Positions 38,689 to 50,662 of a stretch of 64,000 nt of DNA are shown in pieces; the first letter of the stretch is position 1; every line of letters starts with the position of its first letter. Where the stretch lies: contig JADNRX010000168.1 in assembly GCA_015501595.1 (NCBI GenBank), positions 1 through 64,000 on the forward strand. The letters run 5' to 3'. The notes below the pieces were generated by a model. The model was not told the DNA's origin and ran no database searches. It was given only the letters and a program-made list of their open reading frames with translations. Made by a program: the position numbers and the translations under genes. This stretch comes from Hymenopellis radicata. Its lineage: Eukaryota > Basidiomycota > Agaricomycetes > Agaricales > Physalacriaceae.

Positions 38689-41279
38689 ATGCAACAACTC
38701 CCACGGGAAATCACGGACGCAGAGCAGAGATGGCAGCAGGAGCTCGAAAGCACGCCGACCCCGTTCAAAAGCAGTTCTCGCGAATATCTTCGCCGCTGTA
38801 ATGCACAGAATGCCTCTCTGTTGAACGGCTCAAGCGACGATGACAAGATTGTCTTTCGGCCTCTAAGGACATACGTTGGTCAGGATAAGATGTTTTCGAC
38901 TAGACCTTTGGGTGACCTCAAACCGAGTGAGTCTTTTAGTGATCATATGCAACTGGTACTAACCATCATCATAGTCACCCTCAGCGAAATGATGTGCCAC
39001 AAGGTTCACAAGGTTGGGTTTTGAAACCAGAACTCAATTCGTCGTTAACACATATCACAGGGCCATTATCTTCTCTGTCGGACATTCCTTCGAGCAAGTA
39101 CGTTCATCGATTGTCTCGTTCGCTTTATACTAACCGTCTACAGCCAGAATCGTAGCAGTAGAACTGGCCGTGGAAGACATCAACGGTGATGCAATCCTCC
39201 TCGCTGTCTATCATCTTCCCGAACTCCTGCAAGCGTCTTTGGAGCGCCTGGACGCTCATATTCCGGTCGGCACTGTTATCGCGGTTCGTGAACCGTGGGT
39301 GAAAAGTACAGGCCTCGGCGTAGCACACAACCCCATGATCAGAGTCGACTCCCCGTCTGACATCGTGTTTGTCGGATATTCCGATCTCATCTTTTCTGGC
39401 GCTCGTTGGCGCACATCGTCTCCGGATACTCGTGTTCTACAATCTCGAACAGCTTTGGGCTGGAAAGAAATGGGAAACGCGCATTTCAAGCGAGGATTTT
39501 ACCTCGCTGCTGCGATGGCTTGGACACACGCTCTAAATATGGATCCTAGCATGCATTATATTCCACTCAACCGTTCTCAGGCGTATCTCAAGTTGAAGTG
39601 GTACGCAGCTGCCCGGGCTGATGCCGCTCATGCTTTCGCTATGATCCCCGGTCATACCAAAGCTGCCTACCGCATTGCGTGTGCTGATTATGGCCTCGGT
39701 CGATACCATGATGCCTTCAACGGATTCCGTTTGCTCGATCAAAGCGGTGCCGTCCCAGAAGCTGCGGCATATATGAAGGGCTGCGTCAGCCGACTTTTGG
39801 AGGAGACGAAGGCCAAGTACGATTGGTTGAATATGTTCCTTAAGAGCAAGGGAAAACTTGTCGATCTTGACGTGGCAGATTTTGTGTCTTCGGCGATTCA
39901 AGTGTCGACATTGCCCAGTCGAGGTGGAGGACGTGGGATCACGGCTAGTCGGGATATTAAAGCTGGCGAGCTGTTGGTGAGCCCGCTGATCTTGTATAAA
40001 AGTTATCGTTCACTAACTGCCTACCAGGTCGTAGCCAGACCTTTTGCCATTGCCATTCGGGAAGAGCTGCCCAAAGACGAATCCATCATTGCGATGAATT
40101 TCCTCACACGACGAACTCAGGATACCACTTACTTTGCCTTGGTTAACCGCCTCGTCACACGGCTCATCGCAGCGCCTGCAGAAGCTAATAAATTTTGTCA
40201 TCTCTATGCGGGCGCCAGATTTCCTGCACCTCCTAAAGTATACCCGCCGCCTCCTACAGCCTCCACGTTCAGTCAAACACCCTTTGATCCCTTGACCTCT
40301 GGCATTGACGTCGATGTATCCAAAATTGAAGCCATCGCGACGTATAATGCGTTTTCTCCTAGAGCTCTTGATGTCGTTACGCTTGAGGGTCTAGCACACC
40401 CCGAGAAACTTGGCGAGCCTAATACCCCTACCGCTTTCTATACATTTCCGTCGCTCTTCAACCATTCGTGCCATCCTAACGCCCTGTGGCGATGTTTCGG
40501 TAATGTTATGGTCATCAGATCGAGGCGCTCGATAAAGGCTGGGGAAGAGATTTGCATTGCCTATTTCGTAGGATCGTCTCTTGAGGATGGGAAAGCTCTG
40601 AACAGTCTCTTGGAGCGTCCTTGCGATTGTCCCATGTGTACGGTCGAACGCGAGGATGCGGTCTCTGATGTGAAGGAACGCGAGGCTGCATCGGAACAGT
40701 TGCGCGCGCATATTTGGGATGGGCTTACAAAGTGTACTTTGACCGTTGTGGAAGAGTGTCTGAGGAGAATTGAGGCTACGTACTGTCGGCCTCAGATCGT
40801 ACCCCGGGAGTCGCTTTTCTACGCGTATCACAGCGCCATGCACTTCACGGAGCATCGCGGACATGTGCGAGTTGATCTTGCGCTTGTACGTCGATCGATA
40901 GAGTACGGATGGAAGTCGCTCCAGGCGGCAAGCTTCAAAGGGCTCGACGAGACAATGTGTGCGAGCAAGGATTTGCGGTTTGTTCTTCCGCTGAGCAAGG
41001 AGTGTCTTGGACACGGCATGACCGTCGACCCGTGTATCTTGAATATGGTGCACATTTCTGGGTCTTTCATGGCCCTATCTGAGATGTACTGTGCTGAGCG
41101 GTGGCGCCGGGCTGCATGGTGGGGTGCGTCTTTCCTTCTCTAATGACTTGATCTGTCTTACTGAGGTGCCAGCTCACGACACGTATTACGGGGGCGGCGA
41201 GGCTCTGTTTGAAGCACGATTGGGAGGCATGGTTAGCGGGATACCAAAGCCGGTGTCTATAGAATATCGTTGGGTGTAA
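38689..41279 (+). CDS. TPR-SET domain protein (SMYD-like lysine methyltransferase)
   Basis: Protein of about 780 residues. Spliced N-terminal exons read SEMMCHKVHK-GHYLLCRTFLRA and RIVAVELAVEDINGDAILLA. Around residues 200-300 two or three TPR-like helical pairs follow (GWKEMGNAHFKRGFYLAAAM, YIPLNRSQAYLKLKWYAAA, KAAYRIACADYGLGRYHDAF). The SET domain opens GRGITASRDIKAGELLVSP and closes with NHSCHPNALWRCFG, IKAGEEICIAYF and the post-SET Cys cluster RPCDCPMC. All hallmark SET residues (NHSC, GE.I...Y) are kept, so it is probably active on a protein lysine. A last intron (about 41124-41171) gives the true ending IPKPVSIEYRWV at 41279. The start is the first in-frame ATG and may be too short. Confidence 0.85.
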
Positions 41280-41368
41280 CGTGTAGATTTTGAGTAGATA
41301 CTTCAGGAACGCCATTATCGTCGATCGTCTAAAGCACGTGTCAAGATATCACCTTGCCTCCAACCGCC

Positions 41369-42119
41369 ATGTCAGGCTCAACGTCGAAAGAATCCGATGT
41401 CAAGATCTTCCGGAGACTAGTGAAACAGATTGACAGTGGACATTACGAGGCAGCGAGAAGAACGTGTAACAAACGTGCGTACACGCTTTCCCCGCATTTT
41501 CATTTTCTGTAAATGAATTTTCCCAGTGCCCTCTGATCCAGACGCACAGCGAACCCGGACATGGCTTAGCATACAGCTAGAGGACTATTCCTCGCTCAAC
41601 TTGGATGAATTGCCCGCTTTTGAGCGAGCATACGTCAATTATCGACTAGGCAAGCCTGTAAACACGGTCGGTGCACAAGGACGTGGCGCCATGCATCTCC
41701 AAGCGCAGGTCGCATATCGTTCTGGGGACTACTCCAAGGCCTGCGACGTCTATGGAGCCCTGCTTGATGAATGTGAAGGCGAGGAAGCCGAAGACGTGGG
41801 AGTCAACTTGAGGGCAGCGGAGATGGGCCGGGACTGGGTGCCGCCATCTGTCGACGTGCGGTGGGACAGTGCTCCACCTTCAATTCCAACTGTCGGCCTT
41901 GTAACCGAAGTCGCGGTGGCCCCTGTAAGCGGCAGAAAGGAACGCAAGGACGCGGGTGATCCCGAGAGATGGCTCAAGAAGACTGAGCGAAGCGGGTATG
42001 TCAACAAGTCAAAGGGCAGGAACCGCGCAGGCGGCGGCGGAGCTAGCCAGGGTGCTGTTGTTGTCGAAGAAAAGGAAAAGAGCACCAAGAATGTTAAGGG
42101 TGGCAAGAAGAAACGGTAG
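41369..42119 (+). CDS. short SRP72-like signal recognition particle protein
   Basis: Two exons (intron about 41474-41525) encode roughly 233 residues. The N-terminus KIFRRLVKQIDSGHYEAARR, ...YVNYRLGKP... and LQAQVAYRSGDYSKACDVY resemble the first TPRs of SRP72. The C-terminus GDPERWLKKTERSGY followed by a Lys/Gly-rich basic tail ending KGGKKKR matches the RNA-binding DPERWLP..RS motif of SRP72. The usual 600-plus residue TPR solenoid between these is absent, joined by only about 60 residues. Either the gene lost its middle, or this is a genuinely short form. SRP72 binds SRP68 and 7SL RNA. The frame is intact throughout. Confidence 0.7.
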
Positions 42120-42562
42120 AACCTGTAATGTGCGGTTCCATTCATGCGTCTCTCCAGCGTGTTCTTACGTATCTCAGGCAGCAATAATTATCTATATTCA
42201 TTCATCCTCGTGTCCGCAGCGTGAAAGACATCGTCCGAATCTTCCAACCCCCGGTGCTTGCCAAGAACGTCGTGGCAGTAAGCTCTCCTGGTTCCTTCCT
42301 TTCATGAATTTTCTCATCTCAATCGCGTTGCAGGCATGGCATCCTGACGCCGTGACTCATGATCAGTCTCGATTCCTCCGCGTTGCTTTCATTACTGAAC
42401 TCTTGACCTTCGCTCATATTCACTCGGTCACATTGTGCACGGTCTAGTCGGTTTTGGGTTAACGTTTCTCGACCCCGAAGTTTGTTCCGCCGCATGTTCA
42501 TCCGTACTTAAGCGTCGCTTTCGAGACTGGAGACATCAATAGCCTCGCTATCGACTCTCAAC
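42120..42562. other. intergenic, no gene seen
   Basis: Spacer between two plus-strand genes; promoter of the phosphatase-fold gene. No repeat or RNA gene noticed. Confidence 0.5.
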
Positions 42563-44283
42563 ATGAGCTCTGTTCTCGGTGTCATCGTTATCACTCGCAA
42601 TGGGGACCGCGTCGAGTTCTACCAGGACCCGGAGTCGTACAAGGGCGCGACTACGGAGACGACTCCTCTAGGCGAAGTACGCGTCTGCTAATCACGAATA
42701 TTCTTGACTGACGAGTGCACAGGTCCAATCTCACGCGTTGGGTGCGCTCCTGCGCCAGACGTACCTCGCCCCTGCGTCGGCTTCGTACATTGCGGGCATG
42801 TCCGCCGACGTGGTTGACAACCACGAGGTGAAGGTAAAAGTCAAAGCAGGCGGTGAGGGCACCGTCGTCTTTGATTCCGCTATCGCTCTTCTTCAAGGGC
42901 TCTTCCCGCCCACACCCAAGAATCGCATCAAGTTGGCTGATGGACGCGAGGTCATCGCGCCGTTGGGCGGCTACCAGTATGTTCCCGGTACGGTCTCTTT
43001 CATTTTCATTTTTACAAACACTAGCTAATTGAGTTTAGTGGAAACCGTGGAGCCCTCGAACGACCGGTCCTTGGAGAGTTGGACCGACTGCCCCGCGTTC
43101 CAAAAACACGTCAAGGATTTCAAAAATTCGGAAGAGTTCAAGGGCATGCACCAGAAGGCTCAGCCATTCTTTGACGCTGTCAAGGATTACGTCTTTGGCA
43201 GAGAGCTGAGTATGAACAACATCGTGAGTCGTTCACATTTATTCTAAGCGTTTGTACTCATCTTGAGCGCAGTGGAACGTGAGTGCGACGTTGTCCGCCT
43301 TTTGTGATACTTGATACACTAACTTTGCACAGATCTACGACTTTGTGAACACCCAGCTGATGTACAACCAAACGTACGCGTACCGTCTGCCTCCCACGTT
43401 GGCTGAAACTGCCCGCGGCCTTGCCAACTGGCACGAGGACAAGGTTTTCAGCGACTCCAAAATTAATGGCATTGGCAACGGTATCTCCTACTTTTTCGTT
43501 TTCCACGTCGTCCGTTTTAACGTGTTTGTTAGTCGCTGGCCGCACGCTGCTACGTATCATCCTCAAGAGCCTTGAGCGCATCGCCTTCAATGATGATCCT
43601 CTCCAGTTTATGCTTGTGGAGACGACCTATCAGCCGTTCATCAGCCTGTTCCACATGGCGGAGGCTGTTACGGAGAGCGGGAAGGCGTTGACTGGATTCC
43701 GTGCGTATACCACCGTCAAAGCAGTTCAAACATTGAATGTGGATGTCATTTTCAGCGGACTACGCTTCTGCTTTTGCCATCGAGCTGCGGCGCGGTTCGC
43801 CACCGGACCTTCGCGACTTTGTGCGCTTCAAGTTCCGCAACGGCACGGAGGGCAGCTTTGAGACGGTCCACGTCCTGGGCCACAAGAGCGACATTCCGCT
43901 GACCGAGTTTATCTACAAGACGCAGGGCGCGCAGATTATGAACAACAAGCACTGGAAGGACGTGTGCGGCGGCAGTGGCTTTGTCGAGACGATGTCGGAG
44001 CAGGAGACGGGCATGGTGGGCGCGATGCTGGCGCTGTTTTGTTTGTGGGCATGTTTGTGTTTGGGTTTGCGAGGCTGAGGAAGAGGCGCGCGGAGAAGAG
44101 GAGGCTGCAGCTTGTTGGTGAGGAGGTGAGTGACTATGGGTCTATATATGAGTATCGGTATCCGAGGGACGGGGATGGGGTGCCGTGGCTTTCTTGATTG
44201 TGGGATGGGTGCTGATTTTGGGTTTTTGTTTTTCGTAGGCGTCGCTTGCGCCGCATGTTCAGGAGAAGGTCCGGTATGTTTGA
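42563..44283 (+). CDS. histidine-phosphatase-fold membrane protein with frameshift
   Basis: Member of the histidine acid phosphatase superfamily, about 470 residues, starting MSSVLGVIVITRNGDR. The catalytic RHG.R signature reads RNGDR, so the phosphate-accepting His is Asn. Further parts: TPLGEVQSHALGALLRQTYL, GGEGTVVFDSAIALLQGLFP, YDFVNTQLMYNQTYAYRLPP, AGRTLLRIILKSLE, DYASAFAIELRRG and a C-terminal membrane helix LFVGMFVFGFARLRKRR. Eight or so short introns occur. At the T run 44037-44040 the frame shifts by one base just before the helix; one more T would keep it open to ASLAPHVQEKVRYV-stop. It lacks a clear signal peptide. Activity is doubtful because of the Asn. Confidence 0.78.
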
Positions 44284-44816
44284 ATGGGGTGTTCATAGGG
44301 TTTGAGGGGTGGGTGTGTAAATGGACTTGGACTTGAACTTTTTTCTTTTGTTGTTGTTGTATTTTCAGTGCCATTTTGTACGCTTATGAATGATGTTCGT
44401 TGACGAAGGTCATTCAAGCCATCTATTGCCTTGAACTCTCTGGGTCGCAAACTGCGAGGACCATTGTCTCGTCATAGCTCAATGTACATTTGCGCACTAG
44501 TCGCTTACATTATTAGTACTTGAATTGAACAGCACTTGTCAGACGTCTGGGTCTTTTCTTTTCATCCCTGGGTGTACGCGTATCGGGTGATGGAGAGCGG
44601 AGCTGAGACAGCTTGGATTCAATTGAAAGAGCTTCCGTCTCATTTCGCGCCTTGCGCTATAGAGTCTGTCACATAACTTTGATTCTGTGATCCGCTTGAA
44701 CGCCATAGCAAAACCTGTTGCTTGACGGAGGTCCGTAAAGCTAAGATGTTGTAAATGTACTTTTGACGGAGGTTCAATATAATCATTCTGGGGTACCAAA
44801 AAGTCAGATACATACA
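44284..44816. other. convergent intergenic region
   Basis: Between the phosphatase-fold stop (+) and the pinin-domain stop (-). 3' flanks only; no gene seen. Confidence 0.5.
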
Positions 44817-45600
44817 TTAATATTCAACCTCGTCCTCGTCAGCAGCCTGCATCGGTTCGTCCTTTTTCTCGGGTGCGGCAGGCGGATCTGGGTCGTTGTC
44901 CTCCACGACCGACACCGGCTCCTCGTCCGCCTTTTTCTCTTCCGCCGGAGCCTCGTCATCCTTCTTTGCTGCATCCATATCGACGTCCATCCTCTCCTTG
45001 TCGTCCTCCCGCTCGGCCTTTTCAGCCTGACTCACCTTGCGCCGCAGCTCCTCGATCTCCCTTATGCCCGCCTCCTTCTCAGCCATAAACGCCGCCCATT
45101 CCCGCTCCGCAGCGTCCTTTGCTTCTTGCTGCCGCCGCGCCAGCAAATCCTCCTGCTCCGGTAATAGCAGCTTTGGGAGGTAATACACCGGCGGCGGATG
45201 TCCGCGTTTGACTTGGAGGTCGTCGCCGGCCGTACACAAGAATGCAGCGAGCAGAGGCAGCCGTTTCCGTCGTTGCTTGGCCACGCTATCTCTTACGCCC
45301 CATTCCTCTTCCTTGCGTAGCGCCGTCGTCTTGTCCCGCCGCGCGTCCTCCTTGCGCCGCACCACCGCCGTTTCGCTGCGCAGCTTGGAGGCGAGCCGCG
45401 TTTCGAGCTGCTGCCGCTTTTTCGCGGCGTCGGACGCGCGGTGCACTTTGTCTTCATGCGACGCTTTTTGGAGTGTGCCCAGGACAAGTCCGAACACTTT
45501 GCGGTCTAGGCGCGGTCGCGTTTTCTTGGTAGGCCTGCATACAATATAAGCAATCGTCTTGATGGAGCCGTATTACTTACTCTTCACTTGTGCCAGACAT
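44817..45600 (-). CDS. pinin/SDK/MemA domain protein
   Basis: Two exons encode about 240 residues: a 20-nt first exon (MSGTSEE) and the rest after an intron of about 43 nt (45538-45580). The conserved region RPRLDRKVFGLVLGTLQKAS, then a charged coiled coil KRQQLETRLASKLRSE and LPLLAAFLCTAGDDLQV, with PPVYYLPKLLLPEQEDLL, is the pinin_SDK_memA domain. The C-terminus is an acidic/Lys-rich coiled coil and disordered tail ending ADEDEVEY. Pinin works in nuclear mRNA splicing and the exon-junction-associated complex; the same is inferred. No defects. A telomere-like TAACCCTAACCCTA lies just upstream. Confidence 0.88.
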
Positions 45601-46420
45601 GGTGGTAGATGCAGAGTCAGCGTGGGAAATAACCCTAACCCTAGGCTTCTCTTTCTTTCAACAGAAATTCAAGCTGTAACTGCATATAATGAATACGGTA
45701 GTTTACACACGCGTCTCTGCTGTAACTTGTTCAGACATCCAATACCTACAACGCTTCACCGACTCTTCTGTGAATTGCCCCATCGCTGACGCCGAATGCG
45801 TCTCATTGCCCCGATTTATAATGATTGGGGTAGGCCGGCTAGCGGCGAGTCACAAACCGTTGACGGGCGTGATGCAAGCGTGATGAGTCTTGCGTACGTT
45901 TAAATGTTTATGTACCGACCACATATTCCCACTTCCGCAATTTTTGTTGAGGTCGGGGCTACGTGGCTAAGTTTCCATACTTAATAGGGAAGTTCTACAA
46001 GTGTATGTCTTCGTACTGCTACAGTTTCGCGTAACCACGATTCCCTTTTCTAATACTGATCCTCGACCTATACAGTTCGTATTTGCTCTACTTAGCGCAC
46101 AAGCCAGACTCATCCCTACACAAGAGGGCAACACACTCTAATCAAGTCAGCACACGTCGCTGCCAATGATAGGATGCGCACCGGAACATAATTGTTGAGT
46201 GACTTGGATTTCATACTCCAGAGGTTCGAATTCGAATTCACAGAACCGTCGCCTAAGCAATCACTCCGGCGCGTCCGAAATGCCAACACCGGTCTTGTCA
46301 TCTTCGCCAGCATATGGCCAGAGGTCCGTGTACTGGGAATACCCTCCCATACATGGAGCGAGTATGGTACAGCTTCAGTCTGGTCTGAATCTTCGAGAGC
46401 ACATGTTTGTCTCATGCTAT
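45601..46420. other. intergenic with telomere-like motif
   Basis: Promoter region of the pinin gene and 3' flank of the esterase. TAACCCTAACCCTA at 45630-45643 is two and a half telomere-type units. No gene seen. Confidence 0.5.
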
Positions 46421-49048
46421 TCATGAATTGATTTTAGAGGGAAAATACACGCGCCGCAACATGGGGTCCACAAAGAGCACGGGGCGCCCCGCCACAGGGC
46501 CTTCTTGAACAATTTTGAAGATCATTTCCATCGCTCTGCGTGCCTTTGCCTCACCAACCATACTGCCCTGCAAGTTGATACGCAGTTCAGGATGGTAGTT
46601 GAGTCGAATGGACGCAGCCCGAGACAACATACACGCATTAAAATATTGAATTGTTGTAACAGATCCAGACCGGGCCAGTGGCACAGGTGCTGTCTTTGTC
46701 GGTAACTGACGTGAATTTACGCGCATCCGGCACTATACTTCCGTCAACGAGAAGGGCGCGATGCGACGTTGTGCGGTCGCGGTGTTTGAGAACGTTGGGT
46801 GACGCAAAAAATGATTTATCGATGATTCATTGCTCAACAGAATGACATCACGGGTACTTTTTGCAACCTGGGGAAATACACAAACCTTAAACGGTTTGTG
46901 AATCAACCGTCGTCGATTCAGCAGACCAACATCTTCTGTATAGCTCTCCCATAAGGGTGCTTCTGCCAATTTATCAGAGGATGGATCCCCAGTTGCAGTC
47001 ATCGACGTCCAATAGCCAATGGCTTCTTGTGACAACAGTTTCTCGCTCTACTCGAACCGTACTGGTCACCAAGTAATATCTATCATACACATGTGGCACT
47101 TACATTGTTGAAAGGAGTAAACGAGTTCTCCGCGTTAGCCAGCGAACTGCATTTTGAATGAGCCTTGACAATCTCCAACTCGAAAAGTGAGCTCACTTGG
47201 TACCTAAACAAAGGGAATCAATCATACATGAGACTTGGTCGATGAGAAATGAACTTACCGTCGAATAAAAAGTATAAATCAGACGTATGCATGGCTCCAA
47301 GATATGGGCTGGCTTGATAAAGTACGGCATCCGGCGCATTCCACCTGTGCAGAGTCAAAGGACGTGTCGTTCACCATACATCATCAACTTACTCGTAGAA
47401 ATACACCCTCGTTCTGCCCCTCTGCCGCATAGTTTCCAAGACATGCCAATCCCTTTTAATCTATCAGGATCACTTGACGGCACTGCGATTCCAACAAACG
47501 CACAGACAAGTGAAAACAATGTCACCAGCTATCGCACTAGCGCGGTCATACTGCGTCGCGAACGAACTTCCCGGGGCATCTGGTGAAGGATACAACGCCA
47601 AACCCGCATCAATCGTCTCCTTTGTCTGGCGACTGCTGTTCAGAACAACCCACGGGAGAGCGCTAGGACTCACAGTAGCAGGCCACCGACCAAACACAAT
47701 CCGCTTGATATCATCATCGGTCACAAACTCATCTGGGGAGCCACCGACAAAAGTGTTCCCGTCTCCGCTGCAATGACCTCCAATGAAATCAACGGGAGTG
47801 TAATTCCCTGACCTAATTAAACGAGAAGGAAGGCCGGGCATGAAGCCCCGGGGCTTTCTATGACCGGCCCGGCGGGCGGGAGTCCGTTGGTTGCGTTCAC
47901 GATGGCGGCTTTGTTCGACCCGTCAGCAATTCAATTCAAGGATTATGGGAGCGCTTACCGAGAGATGCATTCCGCAGACAGGGCATCGTTTCATTGCCCG
48001 ACGGCGGGCAGCCAACGAGCTTCGTAACATTCACTGCAAACTCCTTCAATATAAACATTCAGAGATCTGTCGACGAAATACGCACAAAACCCTTCCTCCA
48101 CCTCGAGCTGCGAACGCGTCGGTCCATACCCAATCGACTGCGCTACAGCCCTCTGAAACGGCACAGGCCGTGTACCTTGAATGAAACGGTAAACACCGAA
48201 CTCAAAGAAGAGAACCCCACCAACCTCCATACGCAGTAACCTGCATCACAACACTCGCGCCTCCCGCACTTTCACCATATATCGTCACCCTCCCAGGATC
48301 GCCCCGAATCGATGGATGTGGCGCTGCACCCATTCCAGGGCGGCTCGTTGGTCTAGAAGCCCGACATTAAGGTCGCCGTCGTTCTCTACCGCGGCACCGC
48401 CGAGAAAACCTAAGAGTGCAAGGCGGTATGCGATGGAGACGCCGATGACGTGAGGGTTCTGCGCGACCCAGTCGTATAAGGGGTATGCTTTTGGGGCCTA
48501 GGGTGGGTGTTGGTTATTGGGATTGAGAGATGGAAGGAGGAATGTACGCGTTCGACAAAGCCGCCGCCCTGTGATATGTTTGAGAGTGAGGTTAGGAGTA
48601 GACGAGGGAACGAACGTGTATGTAGAACGCCACGGGAAGAGAGGCGTTCTCCGAGATATTGGAGGGCGTCCATATGTTCAAAGTAAGGCAGTCTAATCCT
48701 TCTCTGTGAGTCCTTCTTTCTGCTACCCTAGGTGATTCTTTTACCTTCTGACCCAACACCAAGAGCAGCCGGCGACTGGAGACACGCTGGTCCCCAACTA
48801 CGAGCATCCAATACCTTTGGCTCCTTCACCGCTGTTTCGTCCAACCTCTGGGGCGCTCTCCATCGCAAGTCGCCAACTGGGGGCTGTGCATACGCGATGT
48901 TCCCGTAAAACACGACAGGTCCGTTTTGCACGCCAGTTGGGGAGGTGGCGTTTCCAGAGTAGGCGACGTAGCCCAGGTCCACGACTGGTGGGGTGATTCC
49001 ATGCGCCAAGGAGAAAAGGATTATCAAGGTGGGAAGGACTAGATTCAT
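46421..49048 (-). pseudogene. type B carboxylesterase/lipase, two frameshifts
   Basis: Secreted serine esterase of about 560 residues in many exons. The N-terminus MNLVLPTLIILFSLAHG is a signal peptide. Conserved parts: NIAYAQPPVGDLRWRAPQ, DCLTLNIWTP, VSIAYRLALLGFLGG, LNVGLLDQRAALEWVQRHI, RVTIYGESAGGASVV (catalytic Ser), FIGGHCSGDGNTFVGGS and SSLANAENSFTPF..FWTSMTATGDP. The frame is lost twice by one base. At the four-base G/C run 48302-48305, RFGG-DPGRVT needs one extra G. At 47846-47853 (CCCCGGGG), GPVIESPGG-FMPGLPS needs one more. Everything else splices cleanly, so it is either a sequencing artefact or a very recent pseudogene. Confidence 0.82.
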
Positions 49049-49677
49049 ATTAGGGCTCGTTCTTTGGGGGGTCGAGTACTAAGAAAAGGCTGAGGTCATG
49101 GTTCTGCAATACTTATGACTCTGAGAGAGAGGAGAGGAGCGGGCCGTGTTATGCACCAGGTGAGGTGGAACGTTGAACTCATATGATCTGTGAGGGACAA
49201 AAGTAGATCGCAGAACTTCAAGAAGAGTCGCGTCGGACCGCTTGCTGACATCTTTATTTGAATCTAAAGTGTTCCTCGAAAACGTAGGCTCTGCATTCTG
49301 CACAAGTCAATTCCACTGCAATTTGAAAACCTCTTGACATGAATGAGCATGACTGCACCTCCGATTTTTGATTCATGATCGAGGTCAGCTTCAAGAGTCG
49401 CCGGCAATGGCCGGACGGCCTTTTACTCATTAACAACCACGTGCAAGCGTCAAAGGACTCCTCGTTGCCTCGTGTTCGTACGTACTGCCCGTCGCCTAGA
49501 CTTTCAGTAAGCTGAACCCGCTCCAGATACTTGCGAGATTCAGACAATGGCAACCCAGTTTGTCTCACGACCGTCGGAGGAACAATGGCGCATGCCCAAA
49601 TTCATTGTGACTTGTTCTGAATCTCGGCCTCTTTTGAGACTCTTTCCCCCACCTCCACCACCTCCTTCGCCATTCTT
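49049..49677. other. divergent intergenic region
   Basis: Between the esterase start (-) and the next gene (+). Small frames on both strands lack protein character; a C-rich CCACCTCCACCACCTCC stretch lies near 49650. Confidence 0.45.
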
Positions 49678-50662
49678 ATGCCCACTTACGACGCCCTGGT
49701 AAACGCCCCTTGCCCCCGCTGCCACCACAATCAGCTCACACATATAGGCCTCCTCCATTGACACACAGCAATTCCTCCTCGAAAGCTACCTGTCCTGGGC
49801 CCAGACAAAGGGCACGCGTTACACCGACCTGATGTCCGCCTTTGGTGCGCCACCAACTTTCCTTGTGCCTCCACTCTGACGTTCGCGAACAGTGGACCTG
49901 TGGGAATACGCCAACGCGTCCCGCGACGAATCCGACTCGATGATCGAGTACCCCGACGGGAGCATTACCAACGTGAACGTCGCCTGGTCCATATTCCGCT
50001 CCGTGGTGTCTGACCTGCGCTATCCGGAGAGCGACGTCAGGACGTGGGCGGACTTTAGGGATTGTATGTCGTTCTCTTCATTGTCGCGCGCGTTCCACAT
50101 ACTCAATTTCATAGACCTTTATATTCTCGACGCCGAGATACATCATATTGCGCGCCTGAAGGAGTGGAGTGAGCATGTCTGCCTTTCCGTCCCGCGCCTC
50201 TGTATAATGACACTTGCCCAGTGACCGAATTCGTCCACCTTAACCATCCCCGCCACAGTTCATCAAAGACGGTGCTCCTCCCCGGCTCTGGGAGCCAGGA
50301 ATTCACGCTCTCCCAAGCGCGGTTCATGTGGATCCTCCAAACCGCGAACGGGACCAGACACCTGTACCGTCTCAAGCTGCCCAAGTACCTGAAAGAACGC
50401 GTGGAGAAGTGCACTTTGTCCCTCGCCACTAACGCGGAGATGGTGCAAGGTGCGTGTCTTTCGTTCTGTTTGCGTTGTCGCGTGCTGAGGTAGTTGACAT
50501 GTAGCGATGGAGAACATGATGAGGAGAGACTACGTCTTCCATGAATTCCTCAATGTGCGCGCGCCGCACCATGTCAGGTTGGGCCAGTGGTCGTTCCAGC
50601 CGGCAGATAGATTGGAGCATTGGCTTATACAGGAAACGACAACGTCGATGGAGATCTCATAG
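49678..50662 (+). CDS. hypothetical protein
   Basis: Five or six exons give about 250 residues, starting MPTYDAL and splicing to QFLLESYLSWAQTKGTRYTD, then VDLWEYANASRDESDSMIEY, VAWSIFRSVVSDLRYPESDV, LYILDAEIHHIARLKEWS, FTLSQARFMWILQTANGTRH and MENMMRRDYVFHEFLNVRAP, ending TTTSMEIS. Even codon use across spliced exons supports a real gene. No domain is recognised; the acidic, Trp/Tyr-rich and helical character says little. Neighbours (esterase, small heat-shock protein) give no functional clue. The exon near 50225-50258 is uncertain. Confidence 0.55.

Noticed and set aside
40391..41053. Minus-strand open frame of 220 codons
   Set aside because: Antisense to the SET domain exon, which has clear conserved motifs on the plus strand.
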